Positions 1 to 6,554 of a stretch of 10,147 nucleotides of DNA are shown piece after piece. Each line of letters opens with the position of its first letter. Position 1 is the stretch's first letter. The translations under genes were made by a program, and so were the position numbers. The stretch covers positions 1-10,147 of the forward strand of contig DEPS01000003.1 of the NCBI GenBank assembly GCA_002358875.1. Direction: 5' to 3'. Source of the DNA: Lachnospiraceae bacterium UBA3386 (GTDB lineage: Bacteria; Bacillota; Clostridia; Lachnospirales; Lachnospiraceae). The notes beneath the pieces were generated by a model. That model saw only the letters and a program-made list of their open reading frames with translations. It was not told where the DNA came from and ran no database searches.

Positions 1-1202
1 TTTGCCTTTTCCATACCGTGAAGGGTGGAAATACTTGCACCCATGCAAAGAGTTGTTTCTACCACACCAAGAGGCGCAACCGCACCCAAAGTATAGCAGC
101 CGATATCGCCTGCCGCGTGGAGCCTGAGCTTTTTGAGCACGGAATAGGTCGCGCGGTGGGGGCAGCCGGGACAGAGGATGGGAGGCCTGGGCGGGATGTC
201 GGGAGTCGGCTCGATGCCGAGGTCCTGACCGAGGACGCGCTCGCGCAGCATATTGGCGCTGTATTCGCCCTGGATGGTGAAGAGCTCCTTGCCGATGCAG
301 TCGATCCCCCATGAGCGGACCTGCTCTTCGATCACGGGCTCAAGCTCCTCAAAAATGTAGAGGATATCGACCTTGGAGGCGAAATCCTGGATCAGCTTCT
401 TCGGCAGCGGGTTGGACATGCCCAGTTTGAGGATTGAAGCGTCCGGGCAGGCTTCCTTTACATACTGGTAAGGGATGCCGTCGGTGATAAATCCGACCTT
501 TTTGCCGTCGATGGTCATATTTCCCATCTCTACCTTATTAAAAGGCTGGCTGCAGGCCCACTCTTCCATGTCTTTCGTGCGCTGTTCGACGACAAGATGG
601 CGCTTTTTGGCCATGCCGGGCATCATGACGCGCTTTGCGGGACTGCGGACATATTCCTTGTCCGCGGGCTCCTCCCGGTCGCAGAGCTCGACTTCGCACT
701 GGGAGTGGGCAAGACGGGTCGTGGTCCTGATGACAACGGGCGTGTCAAATTTCTCACTGATCTCGTAGGCATACTTCATGAAGTCCTTGGCTTCCTGGGA
801 ATCCGCGGGCTCCAGGCAGGGGACGACAGCGGCGCGGCAGACGCGGCGGGTGTCCTGCTCGTTCTGGGAGCTGTACAGGCCGGGATCGTCCGCGACGACG
901 AAGACAAGTCCTCCGTCCGCCCCGATATAGGACACGGAATACAGGGGATCCGCCGCCACATTCAGGCCGACCATTTTCATGCAGGCCAGGGAGCGCACGC
1001 CGGCAAAGGAAGCGCCGATGGCGACTTCCGCGGCGACCTTTTCATTGGGCGCCCACTCGGCGTATACACCGGGGTATTTGACCAGCTCCTCGCTGATCTC
1101 CGTACTGGGGGTGCCGGGATAGGCCGACGCGACCTTCACACCGGCTTCCCAGGCGCCGCGCGCGATTGCGGCGTTGCCCAGCATCATTTTCTTTTCACTC
1201 AT
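1..1202 (-). CDS. iorA: Indolepyruvate:ferredoxin oxidoreductase, alpha subunit (partial, 3' end outside window)
   Basis: This is the large thiamine-diphosphate (TPP) subunit of the enzyme that oxidatively decarboxylates aryl (and related) 2-oxo acids to acyl-CoA and passes the electrons to ferredoxin. It acts in the cytoplasm with the beta subunit IorB. I translated the minus strand by hand: about 400 residues are open from the ATG at 1202-1200 to the window edge. The N-terminal pyrimidine-binding region has YPGTPSTE at residues 28-35. CPGCPHR at 344-350 is the family signature, and GDIGCYTLG at 365-373 is the TPP/Mg-binding region. Family members run to roughly 580-640 residues, so the rest of the TPP domain and the usual C-terminal 4Fe-4S ferredoxin domain lie beyond position 1. 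AAGAGG at 1208-1213, five bases before the ATG, supports this start. The gene follows ilvE on the same strand. No frameshift or missing key residue is visible in the part present. Confidence 0.95.
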   Translation of the reverse strand, partial: MSEKKMMLGNAAIARGAWEAGVKVASAYPGTPSTEISEELVKYPGVYAEWAPNEKVAAEVAIGASFAGVRSLACMKMVGLNVAADPLYSVSYIGADGGLVFVVADDPGLYSSQNEQDTRRVCRAAVVPCLEPADSQEAKDFMKYAYEISEKFDTPVVIRTTTRLAHSQCEVELCDREEPADKEYVRSPAKRVMMPGMAKKRHLVVEQRTKDMEEWACSQPFNKVEMGNMTIDGKKVGFITDGIPYQYVKEACPDASILKLGMSNPLPKKLIQDFASKVDILYIFEELEPVIEEQVRSWGIDCIGKELFTIQGEYSANMLRERVLGQDLGIEPTPDIPPRPPILCPGCPHRATYSVLKKLRLHAAGDIGCYTLGAVAPLGVVETTLCMGASISTLHGMEKA

Positions 1203-1336
1203 ATAAACCTCTTCCATGCATCCCTGACAAAGCATCCCCGCCCCTTTGTCTCAGGTCTTTTTCCTCCTGACAGTACAGCTTGGATCCTTTGTCTCAGATG
1301 CCCTGCTTCATATTTAATAATTTATAAAAGACCGGC
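1203..1336 (-). promoter_or_regulatory. Structured ilvE-iorA intergenic region / iorA leader
   Basis: This 134-base gap holds CCTTTGTCTCAG twice (plus-strand 1243-1254 and 1286-1297). Read in the gene direction these are two CTGAGACAAAGG arms. A matching single arm, CTTTGTCAG (1224-1232 on the minus strand), lies just upstream of the iorA ribosome binding site. It can pair with either arm: six base pairs, a two-base bulge, then three more. An AGGAGGAAAAA with no usable start codon nearby sits between the two arms (1258-1268). GCATCCC also occurs twice (1218-1224 and 1232-1238). No clear intrinsic terminator or strong promoter was found, so readthrough from ilvE is likely. Pairings were worked out by eye, and a regulatory role is inference. 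Confidence 0.4.
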
Positions 1337-2374
1337 TCAGTCCACGTTGATCTCGACGATCCAGCCTTCCGGCGCCTCGATGCGGCCCATCTGGATGCCC
1401 GTGAGGGTGTCATAGAGCTTCTTGATGACGGGGCCGACCTGCTCCATGCCGTTGGAGAACATGATGTCTTTTCCGTGGTCGTTGATGCGGCCGACGGGAG
1501 AGATGACCGCCGCAGTGCCGCACAGACCGGCTTCCTTGAAAACGCCGGACTCCACTTCCGCAAGGGTGACGACACGCTCGGTGACCTTCATGCCAAGATA
1601 GTGCTCCGCGACATAGTGGATGCTGCGGCGTGTAATGGAAGGAAGGATGCTGTCCGAGGTCGGGATGACAAGATTGCCGTCCTCATCGACAAAGATGATA
1701 TTGGCGCCGCCGGTCTCCTCGATCCTGGTGCGGGTCGCGGGATCCAGATACAGGTTCTCCGCATAGCCTTCCCTGTGGGCTTCCATGACCGGAAGAAGGC
1801 TCATCGCGTAGTTCAGGCCTGCCTTGATGTGGCCTGTTCCTCTGGGAGCCGCGCGGTCATAGTCGCTGACACGGATCGCGATCGGGGTCGCGCCGCCCTT
1901 GAAATAGGGGCCGACCGGGGTAACAAAGACGCGGTACATATATTCTTCCGCCGGCTTGACGCCGATGACGGGGCTGATACCGAACATAAGAGGGCGCACA
2001 TAGAGTGATGCGCCGGTGCCGTAAGGGGGTACCCAGGCAGCGTTGGCCGCAACGGTCTGCTTGACAGAATCGATGAAGCGGTCCGCCGGGAAGGGGGGCA
2101 TTTCCATGCGCTTTGCGGAATTGACCATGCGCTCCGCATTCAGGTCGGGGCGGAAGCAGACGATACGGCCGTCCTCGGTCGTATATGCCTTGAGGCCTTC
2201 AAAAACGGACTGCGAATAATGCAGGACGCCGGCGTCCTCGCTCATCACGATCTTGTCGTCGCTGATCAGCGCGCCTTCGTCCCATGCGCCGTTCTTATAC
2301 ATGGAAACATAGCGCTTGTCGGTCACGACATAGGCAAACCCCAGGTTACTCCAATCAATATTTTTCTTTTCCAT
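1337..2374 (-). CDS. ilvE: Branched-chain amino acid aminotransferase
   Basis: This is a cytoplasmic PLP enzyme of aminotransferase class IV. It reversibly transfers the amino group between leucine, isoleucine or valine and 2-oxoglutarate, as the last step of synthesis or the first of breakdown. The 345 residues match the usual length of the longer bacterial and eukaryote-like BCATs. Visible motifs are SVFEGLKAY at 56-64 and YVRPLMFG at 125-132. GHIKAGLNYAMSL at 181-193 contains the PLP-binding lysine, K184. RIEETGGANIIFV (217-229) and TSDSILPSITRRS (239-251) are the phosphate and substrate pocket segments of the fold. GGAGG at 2386-2390, eleven bases before the ATG, sets the start. It is transcribed toward iorA, 134 bases downstream, which suggests amino-acid catabolism as well as biosynthesis (inference). 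It is complete, with no odd substitutions noticed. Confidence 0.96.
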   Translation of the reverse strand: MEKKNIDWSNLGFAYVVTDKRYVSMYKNGAWDEGALISDDKIVMSEDAGVLHYSQSVFEGLKAYTTEDGRIVCFRPDLNAERMVNSAKRMEMPPFPADRFIDSVKQTVAANAAWVPPYGTGASLYVRPLMFGISPVIGVKPAEEYMYRVFVTPVGPYFKGGATPIAIRVSDYDRAAPRGTGHIKAGLNYAMSLLPVMEAHREGYAENLYLDPATRTRIEETGGANIIFVDEDGNLVIPTSDSILPSITRRSIHYVAEHYLGMKVTERVVTLAEVESGVFKEAGLCGTAAVISPVGRINDHGKDIMFSNGMEQVGPVIKKLYDTLTGIQMGRIEAPEGWIVEINVD

Positions 2375-2442
2375 CTTCTGCTTTTCCTCCAGCTTCCTTT
2401 GCCGGGCTTGTGCTGTACCGGCTGAAATATTTACAAAGTCCT

Positions 2443-2471
2443 ATTATAAGGCGATATTTCTGCTTTTTCCA
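2443..2471 (-). promoter_or_regulatory. Predicted sigma-A promoter of ilvE
   Basis: On the minus strand, TATAAT (2443-2448) lies 17 bases from TGGAAA (2466-2471), which matches four of six positions of the TTGACA consensus. Initiation near 2436 would give a leader of about 60 bases before the ilvE ATG, including its GGAGG. The surrounding 2430-2520 segment is AT-rich, as expected. The leader is too short for a T-box, and I saw no attenuator in it. Confidence 0.6.
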
Positions 2472-2526
2472 GTATAAAATATAAAAAAAAGCAGAAAGAA
2501 TATACACGTATACAAAATTCATATGC

Positions 2527-2572
2527 AAAAAAGCCGAAAAAAGAGCCGCTCCGGCGATTCTCTTTCCGGCTT
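2527..2572 (-). terminator. Intrinsic terminator of the DegV-family gene
   Basis: On the minus strand an outer stem pairs AAGCCG (2567-2572) with CGGCTT (2531-2536), continued by AAAGAG/CTCTTT. The RNA ends in six U (2527-2532). A smaller nested hairpin, GCCG-GAG-CGGC (2545-2555), is followed by its own TCTTTTTT. Either form is a good rho-independent terminator. It lies about 165 bases past the DegV stop codon and just upstream of the ilvE promoter, separating the two transcripts. Confidence 0.75.
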
Positions 2573-2648
2573 ATGTCAGTCTGTTTCATTTTCTCATCGG
2601 TCCGGGGTCCCTCTGCGAAGGGCTCTGTGCATGAGATCTTTTGCGCGT

Positions 2649-2743
2649 CAGCCTGCTTACAGTCTCAGGGATCGGAGCCTCTGCCGCCGGACATTCCCCT
2701 GGCAGGATCCGGTTTCGACAGCCTGCTTACAGTCTCAGGGATC
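2649..2743. repeat. 25-base perfect direct repeat at the 3' end of the DegV gene
   Basis: Positions 2649-2673 and 2719-2743 are identical over 25 bases, 70 bases apart. Both begin CAGCCTGCTTACAG and end CTCAGGGATC. The right-hand copy contains the DegV stop codon (2735-2737) and the two codons before it. The left-hand copy is wholly in the 3' untranslated region. Because 70 is not a multiple of three, the second copy is not an in-frame extension. It looks like a local duplication of the gene end. The 45 bases between include CTGCC and GGCAG arms that could form a weak hairpin. Confidence 0.85.
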
Positions 2744-3676
2744 CAGGATCGCGCCTACTCCCAGAAGTCCCGGGCCGGTGTTAAGGGCCAGTGTCGCCGC
2801 GATCTGCTTGCTGAAAAGGATCTCACACCTGTCACCAAGCTCCTCCTTGAGCATCTCCACCATGCGGGCAGCCTCCTCCGGCGCGCTGCCATGGCCGATG
2901 CCGACCCAGACGCGGTGCCCCTTGCAGAAGCGCAGCATCTCATTGAGGAGCTTGCTTTTTCCCTGTTTGCTGCCCCGGATCAAGGAGACTGTATAATAGA
3001 TCCCTTCTTTGTTACAGGAAATGATAGGACGGATCTTCAGCATCTGCCCGATCACCGAAGTGACGGTCCCTATGCGGCCGCCGCGCTTCAAATATTCGAG
3101 GGTGTCCATATAAAACATGACCTTCGAATCTGAGAGCTTTTCCTGCAGCCCGCGGCAGATATCCTCATAGAGCATGCCTGCCTTCACCTTTGCAGCCGCC
3201 CAGATTGCAAGGAGGCCCGACGCGACAGAAATATTCTTTGTATCAAAGACAAAAACCTCCAGCTGCTCCTGCTGCTGGGCTGCGACGCGGATGGCATTCC
3301 ATGTCCCCGAGAGGCCGCTTGAGATGCTTACGGCGATCACTTTATTAAAACCGGCGTTCGCGATCTCACCCAGCTTTTCAAGGACCTCGTGGAGCGAGGG
3401 GGTCGATGTCTTCGGATAATCCTCCGGATACCTGTCATAAACCATCTGCGGGTCAATGTCCACACCGTCCAGATAGGCTTTTTCAGGATAATCGATATGC
3501 AGGGGCAGAAGCCACAGACCGAATTTCTCGATGCACTCCGGTGCTATGTCACAGCCGGAATCCACCATGACTGCAATTTTTTCCTTTTTATTATCTGTAC
3601 TCTTATCCGCCATTAAGGTATTAATGCCGTCAGCATTGCCGCCTTTATCTATTGCATTTCTTTCATTCATATCCAT
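2735..3676 (-). CDS. DegV family protein (fatty-acid-binding EDD fold)
   Basis: DegV proteins bind a single fatty acid. In Bacillota, FakB-type members present it to the kinase FakA for phosphorylation and entry into phospholipid synthesis. Here 313 residues contain the EDD-fold landmarks. VMVDSGCDI at 36-44 opens the domain. TSTPS at 90-94 is the fatty-acid-contact loop. SISSGLSGTWNAI (117-129) and TLEYLKRGGRIG (192-203) follow, and GPGLLGVG (301-308) closes the C-terminal lobe. About 33 extra, mostly polar residues precede the domain; usual members are about 280. GGAG at 3685-3688, eight bases before the ATG, supports this long start, whereas Met22 lacks a clear ribosome binding site. The residue before TGPG is Asn300, where many members have His. 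No fakA-like kinase gene is in the window. The exact ligand cannot be told from sequence. Confidence 0.92.
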   Translation of the reverse strand: MDMNERNAIDKGGNADGINTLMADKSTDNKKEKIAVMVDSGCDIAPECIEKFGLWLLPLHIDYPEKAYLDGVDIDPQMVYDRYPEDYPKTSTPSLHEVLEKLGEIANAGFNKVIAVSISSGLSGTWNAIRVAAQQQEQLEVFVFDTKNISVASGLLAIWAAAKVKAGMLYEDICRGLQEKLSDSKVMFYMDTLEYLKRGGRIGTVTSVIGQMLKIRPIISCNKEGIYYTVSLIRGSKQGKSKLLNEMLRFCKGHRVWVGIGHGSAPEEAARMVEMLKEELGDRCEILFSKQIAATLALNTGPGLLGVGAILDP

Positions 3677-4077
3677 AATCTATACTCCATACTGCACGCC
3701 AGTGCGGCATGACCTCACGTTCACAAGCACCTGTGAATAAAACTATGCTCTGTGGCTGAGAAAGCTTCGTGCACTATCATAACACATCTGTCTGTGAAAG
3801 ACACTAAAGGAATAACAAAAAGGTGCCATAATAGTGGTAAATATATATACTGTACAAATTGTTTCAAAAATGTTACATTATTATCAGCAGCTGTTCAGGG
3901 CTCTCGTCTCGGGCCTTTTCTCATTTGCAGACAATTAGTGTACCGGGATGCTGAATAGTTACAATATATATCATATCTACCCACTTTCTCACGGCTCATA
4001 ATGTTTTACACCCCCCTGAAAATGATTTTTTGTAAATCGAGCCAAAAGGAAACCAAACAAAGAACAGGAGGATTATC
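3677..4077. other. Divergent intergenic region between the DegV gene and the GH114 gene
   Basis: This is about 400 AT-rich bases with no convincing gene. The small plus-strand reading frame at 3752-3958 has no ribosome binding site or recognisable protein. The palindrome TGTACA (3851-3856) can serve as a -35 element in both directions: TATTAT is 17 bases away on the minus strand (3828-3833) and TACATT 17 bases away on the plus strand (3874-3879). CACATCTGTCTGTG at 3783-3796 has CACA/TGTG inverted ends, a possible weak operator. A short stem, AGGGCTC/GGGCCTT (3897-3917) with G-U pairs, is followed by T-rich sequence and could be a weak terminator in the plus-strand leader. No known riboswitch class was recognised. 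Confidence 0.4.
3828..3856 (-). promoter_or_regulatory. Predicted promoter of the DegV gene
   Basis: On the minus strand, TGTACA (3851-3856; four of six matches to TTGACA) and TATTAT (3828-3833) are separated by 17 bases. Initiation near 3821 would give a leader of about 145 bases. An alternative -10, TATGAT, lies closer to the gene (3776-3781) but lacks a reasonable -35. The prediction rests on sequence match only. Confidence 0.4.
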
Positions 4078-4947
4078 GTGACAAAAAAAAGAAAATGCGA
4101 TCTTCATAAATCACCGACCGGACGTCTGACGGCCCTGCTCCTGGCTGCAGCCCTGAGCATTCTGGCCATTCTTCCTGCGACGGAAATGCCCGTCGAGGCA
4201 GCCGCGAAGACGACCACCTGGGGCGTTTTCATCGGCACGACCCTGCACGGAAACACTTCGAAAGTCAAAAACTATAAATCCATTGTCATCGACGCACAGC
4301 ATTACACCGCTTCCGAGATCAAAAAGCTCAAAAGCGGCGGCCGCAAGGTCTACACCTACATCAGCATCGGCTCCCTCGAAGAATACCGTCCATATTACAA
4401 GCGCTTTAAAAAGTACATACTTGGCAACTACACAAACTGGAACGACGAGAAGTGGGTCAACGTATCCAAAAAAGCCTGGCAGGATTTCATGGTCAATGAA
4501 CTGGTCGCGGGCCTGCGCAAAAAAGGTGTCGACGGCCTTTGGGTCGACAACACCGATGTCTATTATGAATATCCCCGCACATCGATCTTCAACGGTCTGG
4601 TCAGCATCCTGAGCAGATGCCACAAGAAAAATATCCCGATCATCATCAACGGCGGCGACGTTTTCGTCTCCAAGCTGATCAGATCGGGCAAGGCCAATAT
4701 CATTAACGGCGTCATGCAGGAGGAAGTCCTGACCGCCATCACCGGCTACAATTCCAACCGCTTCTCCCGCCAGACCAAGTCGGACCGCGCCTACTATGAA
4801 TCTTATCTGAAGAGGGTCAGGAATGCCGGCCGCTCCATTGCGCTTCTGGAGTACACAAAGAGCTCCACCATGCGTAAAGAAATCATTGCCTACTGCAAGA
4901 AGCACGGTTACTCCTACTATATTTCCAACAATGTAGCACTCAAATAA
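4078..4947 (+). CDS. Secreted GH114-type glycosidase (endo-alpha-1,4-polygalactosaminidase family)
   Basis: The 289-residue protein starts with GTG, supported by AGGAGG at 4066-4071, six bases upstream. A Sec signal peptide is clear: Lys/Arg-rich start (3-16), hydrophobic core (about 17-33), and a likely signal peptidase I site after Ala43 in VEAAA. The remaining ~245 residues resemble the TIM-barrel GH114 family. They show TWGVFIG near 47-53, YTYISIGSLEEYRPY at 92-106, WVNVSKKAWQDFM at 126-138, and GVDGLWVDNTDVY at 150-162. INGGD at 190-194 and MQEEV at 213-217 follow. Asp157, Asp160, Glu215 and Glu216 are plausible active-site acids (inference). Family members cleave alpha-1,4-linked galactosaminoglycans, and a GH114 domain also occurs in the Pel polysaccharide protein PelA. 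No polysaccharide synthesis genes are nearby, so the real substrate, self or foreign, is unknown. The protein should act outside the membrane. It appears to be a single-gene transcript. Confidence 0.8.
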   Translation: MTKKRKCDLHKSPTGRLTALLLAAALSILAILPATEMPVEAAAKTTTWGVFIGTTLHGNTSKVKNYKSIVIDAQHYTASEIKKLKSGGRKVYTYISIGSLEEYRPYYKRFKKYILGNYTNWNDEKWVNVSKKAWQDFMVNELVAGLRKKGVDGLWVDNTDVYYEYPRTSIFNGLVSILSRCHKKNIPIIINGGDVFVSKLIRSGKANIINGVMQEEVLTAITGYNSNRFSRQTKSDRAYYESYLKRVRNAGRSIALLEYTKSSTMRKEIIAYCKKHGYSYYISNNVALK

Positions 4948-4956
4948 GGTTTAAAT

Positions 4957-4979
4957 GTAAAAGGCAGACTGTCTTTTAC
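4957..4979 (+). other. Hairpin immediately after the GH114 gene
   Basis: GTAAAAG (4957-4963) pairs with CTTTTAC (4973-4979), with CAG/CTG able to extend the stem inside the loop. It begins ten bases after the stop codon. It lacks a T-run, so it is more likely an mRNA 3'-end stabiliser or an upstream part of the termination region than a terminator by itself. Confidence 0.45.
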
Positions 4980-4999
4980 CTTCAGAACTACAAAAAGAA

Positions 5000-5040
5000 C
5001 CCGGGGAACATGCCATTATCTGCCTGCTCCCCGGGCTTTT
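5000..5040. terminator. Bidirectional intrinsic terminator between convergent transcripts
   Basis: CCCGGGGA (5000-5007) pairs perfectly with TCCCCGGG (5028-5035). CTTTTC follows on the plus strand, and TTCTTTTTG follows on the minus strand (from 4999 downward). It therefore ends the GH114 transcript from the left and can also end the Nudix transcript arriving from the right, about 110 bases past that operon's last stop codon. Confidence 0.85.
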
Positions 5041-5083
5041 CATTGCTTATCAAAACCGCTGCCTGCTTCTCTTTTTCCGGCGG

Positions 5084-5140
5084 ATATGAAATCCGCAGAT
5101 TTCCACTTCCCTCTCCTGTAAATATGAGATCCAAAGATTT
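5084..5140. repeat. Imperfect 19-base direct repeat in the Nudix 3' region
   Basis: ATATGAAATCCGCAGATTT (5084-5102) and ATATGAGATCCAAAGATTT (5122-5140) match at 16 of 19 positions, 38 bases apart, just beyond the stop codon of the second Nudix gene. The left copy also sits in a six-base-pair hairpin (GCGGAT/ATCCGC, about 5080-5096) without a T-run. No function is evident. Confidence 0.5.
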
Positions 5141-5146
5141 TCTCTC

Positions 5147-5908
5147 TCACATCCCGGCGCGCATAAATTTTGCAAACATCCAGGTCACACGGGCTGTGGC
5201 GCCCCAGAGAACAGGAAAACCTGCTGCAGCAGAGCCTTTCTCCCAAAATACAGGGACCGCTTTGGAGTAGAAGGGGATAATGCTGTTCTGTTCCCTCCAT
5301 TTGTAGTCCCTTCCTCCAGGCACATAATCATAAGGAAAATTCCCGGGCATCCGGCGCTCAAGCTGTATGCGGTAGATCTCCGGATCATTATCAAGGATCC
5401 AGGAAAGAGGAAGAGTGAACACCTGCCCGACTTCATCCTCCGAAAAAGAGCCATTATAACCTGTCAAAAGCCCTATATACGCATGCAGCGCCGTTCCTCC
5501 GGGGCCGGACACTCTCTCAAGAGCACCGATGACCTCTATCTGCTCCCTCTCGATACAGAGTTCTTCCACAGCCTCCCTGACGGCCGCCTCCTCCGGATCC
5601 TCCCCGCGCTCGATTCTTCCTCCGGGAAAACAAATCTCACCGGGCTGAGTCCCCAGCTTTGACGACCGGACCTCATACAGGACATGATACTCTCCATTTC
5701 TTATCAGGACCGGGATCAGGACGGACGAACTGCCCTTCGGGTGCTCCCGGCTGTATCTTCTTTTCGACCTTTCAAACCATGTGCGAAGATCACGCATGGA
5801 AGAGTCCTTGCAGTCTGCGGCAGATAGGGCTTCGTTCTTCTCCGTATCCTTTCTCTCCCGATCCCTCTCAGGCCTGCATTCCTTTCCCGGTTCCTTCTCC
5901 ATCTCCAT
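5147..5908 (-). CDS. Nudix hydrolase, CoA pyrophosphatase (NudL)-like
   Basis: This is a predicted cytoplasmic metal-dependent pyrophosphatase. Relatives split coenzyme A or its derivatives into 4'-phosphopantetheine and 3',5'-ADP. The 253 residues include VRSSKLGTQPGEICFPGG at 80-97, close to the CoA-pyrophosphatase signature just ahead of the Nudix box. The box spans 97-119 (G97, E103, R111, E112, E115, E116). The metal-binding glutamates are present, but the usual Gly near its end is Cys118. LWGATARVT at 234-242 is typical of the subfamily C-terminus. Residues 1-37 are a highly charged extension rich in Glu, Lys and Arg with no counterpart I recognise. GGAGAA at 5914-5919 fits the start chosen. 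Met38 (MRDLRTWFE) would give a more ordinary length but has a weaker ribosome binding site. It begins 37 bases after the other Nudix gene and is probably co-transcribed with it. Confidence 0.85.
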   Translation of the reverse strand: MEMEKEPGKECRPERDRERKDTEKNEALSAADCKDSSMRDLRTWFERSKRRYSREHPKGSSSVLIPVLIRNGEYHVLYEVRSSKLGTQPGEICFPGGRIERGEDPEEAAVREAVEELCIEREQIEVIGALERVSGPGGTALHAYIGLLTGYNGSFSEDEVGQVFTLPLSWILDNDPEIYRIQLERRMPGNFPYDYVPGGRDYKWREQNSIIPFYSKAVPVFWEKGSAAAGFPVLWGATARVTWMFAKFMRAGM

Positions 5909-5945
5909 TTTCTTCTCCGATTCCAGCCCCTGTTCCGCAAATAGT

Positions 5946-6554
5946 TTACTTTTCCATAAATGAGAAGGGATCCTCGTCAGCCAGAAAATGCATAAGCTGA
6001 TAGGCGCACATAAGAGCCACCCTTTCTTCCTTTAAAATACGGCGGACCTCGTCTCTGTCCGCAAGCACGATCTGGATCTCCTCTCCTTCCTCGAGATATT
6101 TGCGGCTGGGTTCACCGGAGGCGTATCCGTATACCATGCAGCAGGATTCATCTGTCAGTCCTGCGGTCGTAAATCTCGGGGCTTCATACATATGCCCCGC
6201 CTTTACGGGAGTAAGCACAAGCCCTGTCTCCTCATGCATCTCGCGGACCGCCGCTTCATGAAAGTCCTCGCCCTTTTCAACAAGACCTGCGGGAAACTCA
6301 TACAGATATCCTCCCAGCGGGATCCGGAACTGACGGATCAGAACGACCCGGTCTTTTTTCTCCCCATAAAGAGCATACATGATCACTCCGTCAGGATGAT
6401 TCTCTCCGCTGACTGCCTTCAGGTCGGCCTCTTTTTCCGCCCGGGACGCGACAAAATAGCGGAAAGGATGCCCCACCTTGTTCAGCCCCCTGAATTCAAA
6501 CATATTCAGAAACTTGTTATGTGTCTGCATGATGATTTCTTTGATATCTGCCAT
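5946..6554 (-). CDS. Nudix hydrolase, ADP-ribose pyrophosphatase-like
   Basis: This is a predicted cytoplasmic Nudix enzyme of the NudF/ADPRase type, which hydrolyses ADP-ribose (and similar nucleoside diphosphate sugars) to AMP and ribose 5-phosphate. The 202-residue length is normal. The Nudix box at 90-112 is canonical: G90, E96, then REMHEETGL at 104-112. It is preceded by RQFRIPLGGYLYEFPAG (74-90), the typical ADPRase run into the box. EAPRFTTAGLTDESC at 124-138 corresponds to the loop holding the substrate-binding and catalytic acidic residue in that family. GAGGGAG around 6561-6567, six bases before the ATG, supports the start. It is the first gene of a two-gene unit with the CoA-pyrophosphatase-like gene. 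The exact substrate is uncertain, as Nudix specificity is hard to read from sequence. Confidence 0.9.
   Translation of the reverse strand: MADIKEIIMQTHNKFLNMFEFRGLNKVGHPFRYFVASRAEKEADLKAVSGENHPDGVIMYALYGEKKDRVVLIRQFRIPLGGYLYEFPAGLVEKGEDFHEAAVREMHEETGLVLTPVKAGHMYEAPRFTTAGLTDESCCMVYGYASGEPSRKYLEEGEEIQIVLADRDEVRRILKEERVALMCAYQLMHFLADEDPFSFMEK

Noticed and set aside
597..1415. A 272-codon plus-strand open frame across the start of iorA.
   Set aside because: It lies antisense to iorA, whose hand translation gives a continuous, motif-bearing protein. The plus-strand product has no recognisable domain.
2375..2442. A T-box or other amino-acid-sensing leader before ilvE.
   Set aside because: The predicted leader is only about 60 bases, with no T-box consensus or terminator/antiterminator pair.
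3752..3958. A 68-codon plus-strand open frame in the DegV-GH114 gap.
   Set aside because: There is no ribosome binding site, the composition is unlike coding sequence nearby, and it overlaps likely promoter elements.
4111..4905. A 264-codon minus-strand open frame opposite the GH114 gene.
   Set aside because: It mirrors the real gene and lacks family motifs. Long antisense frames are common in codon-biased genes of this composition.
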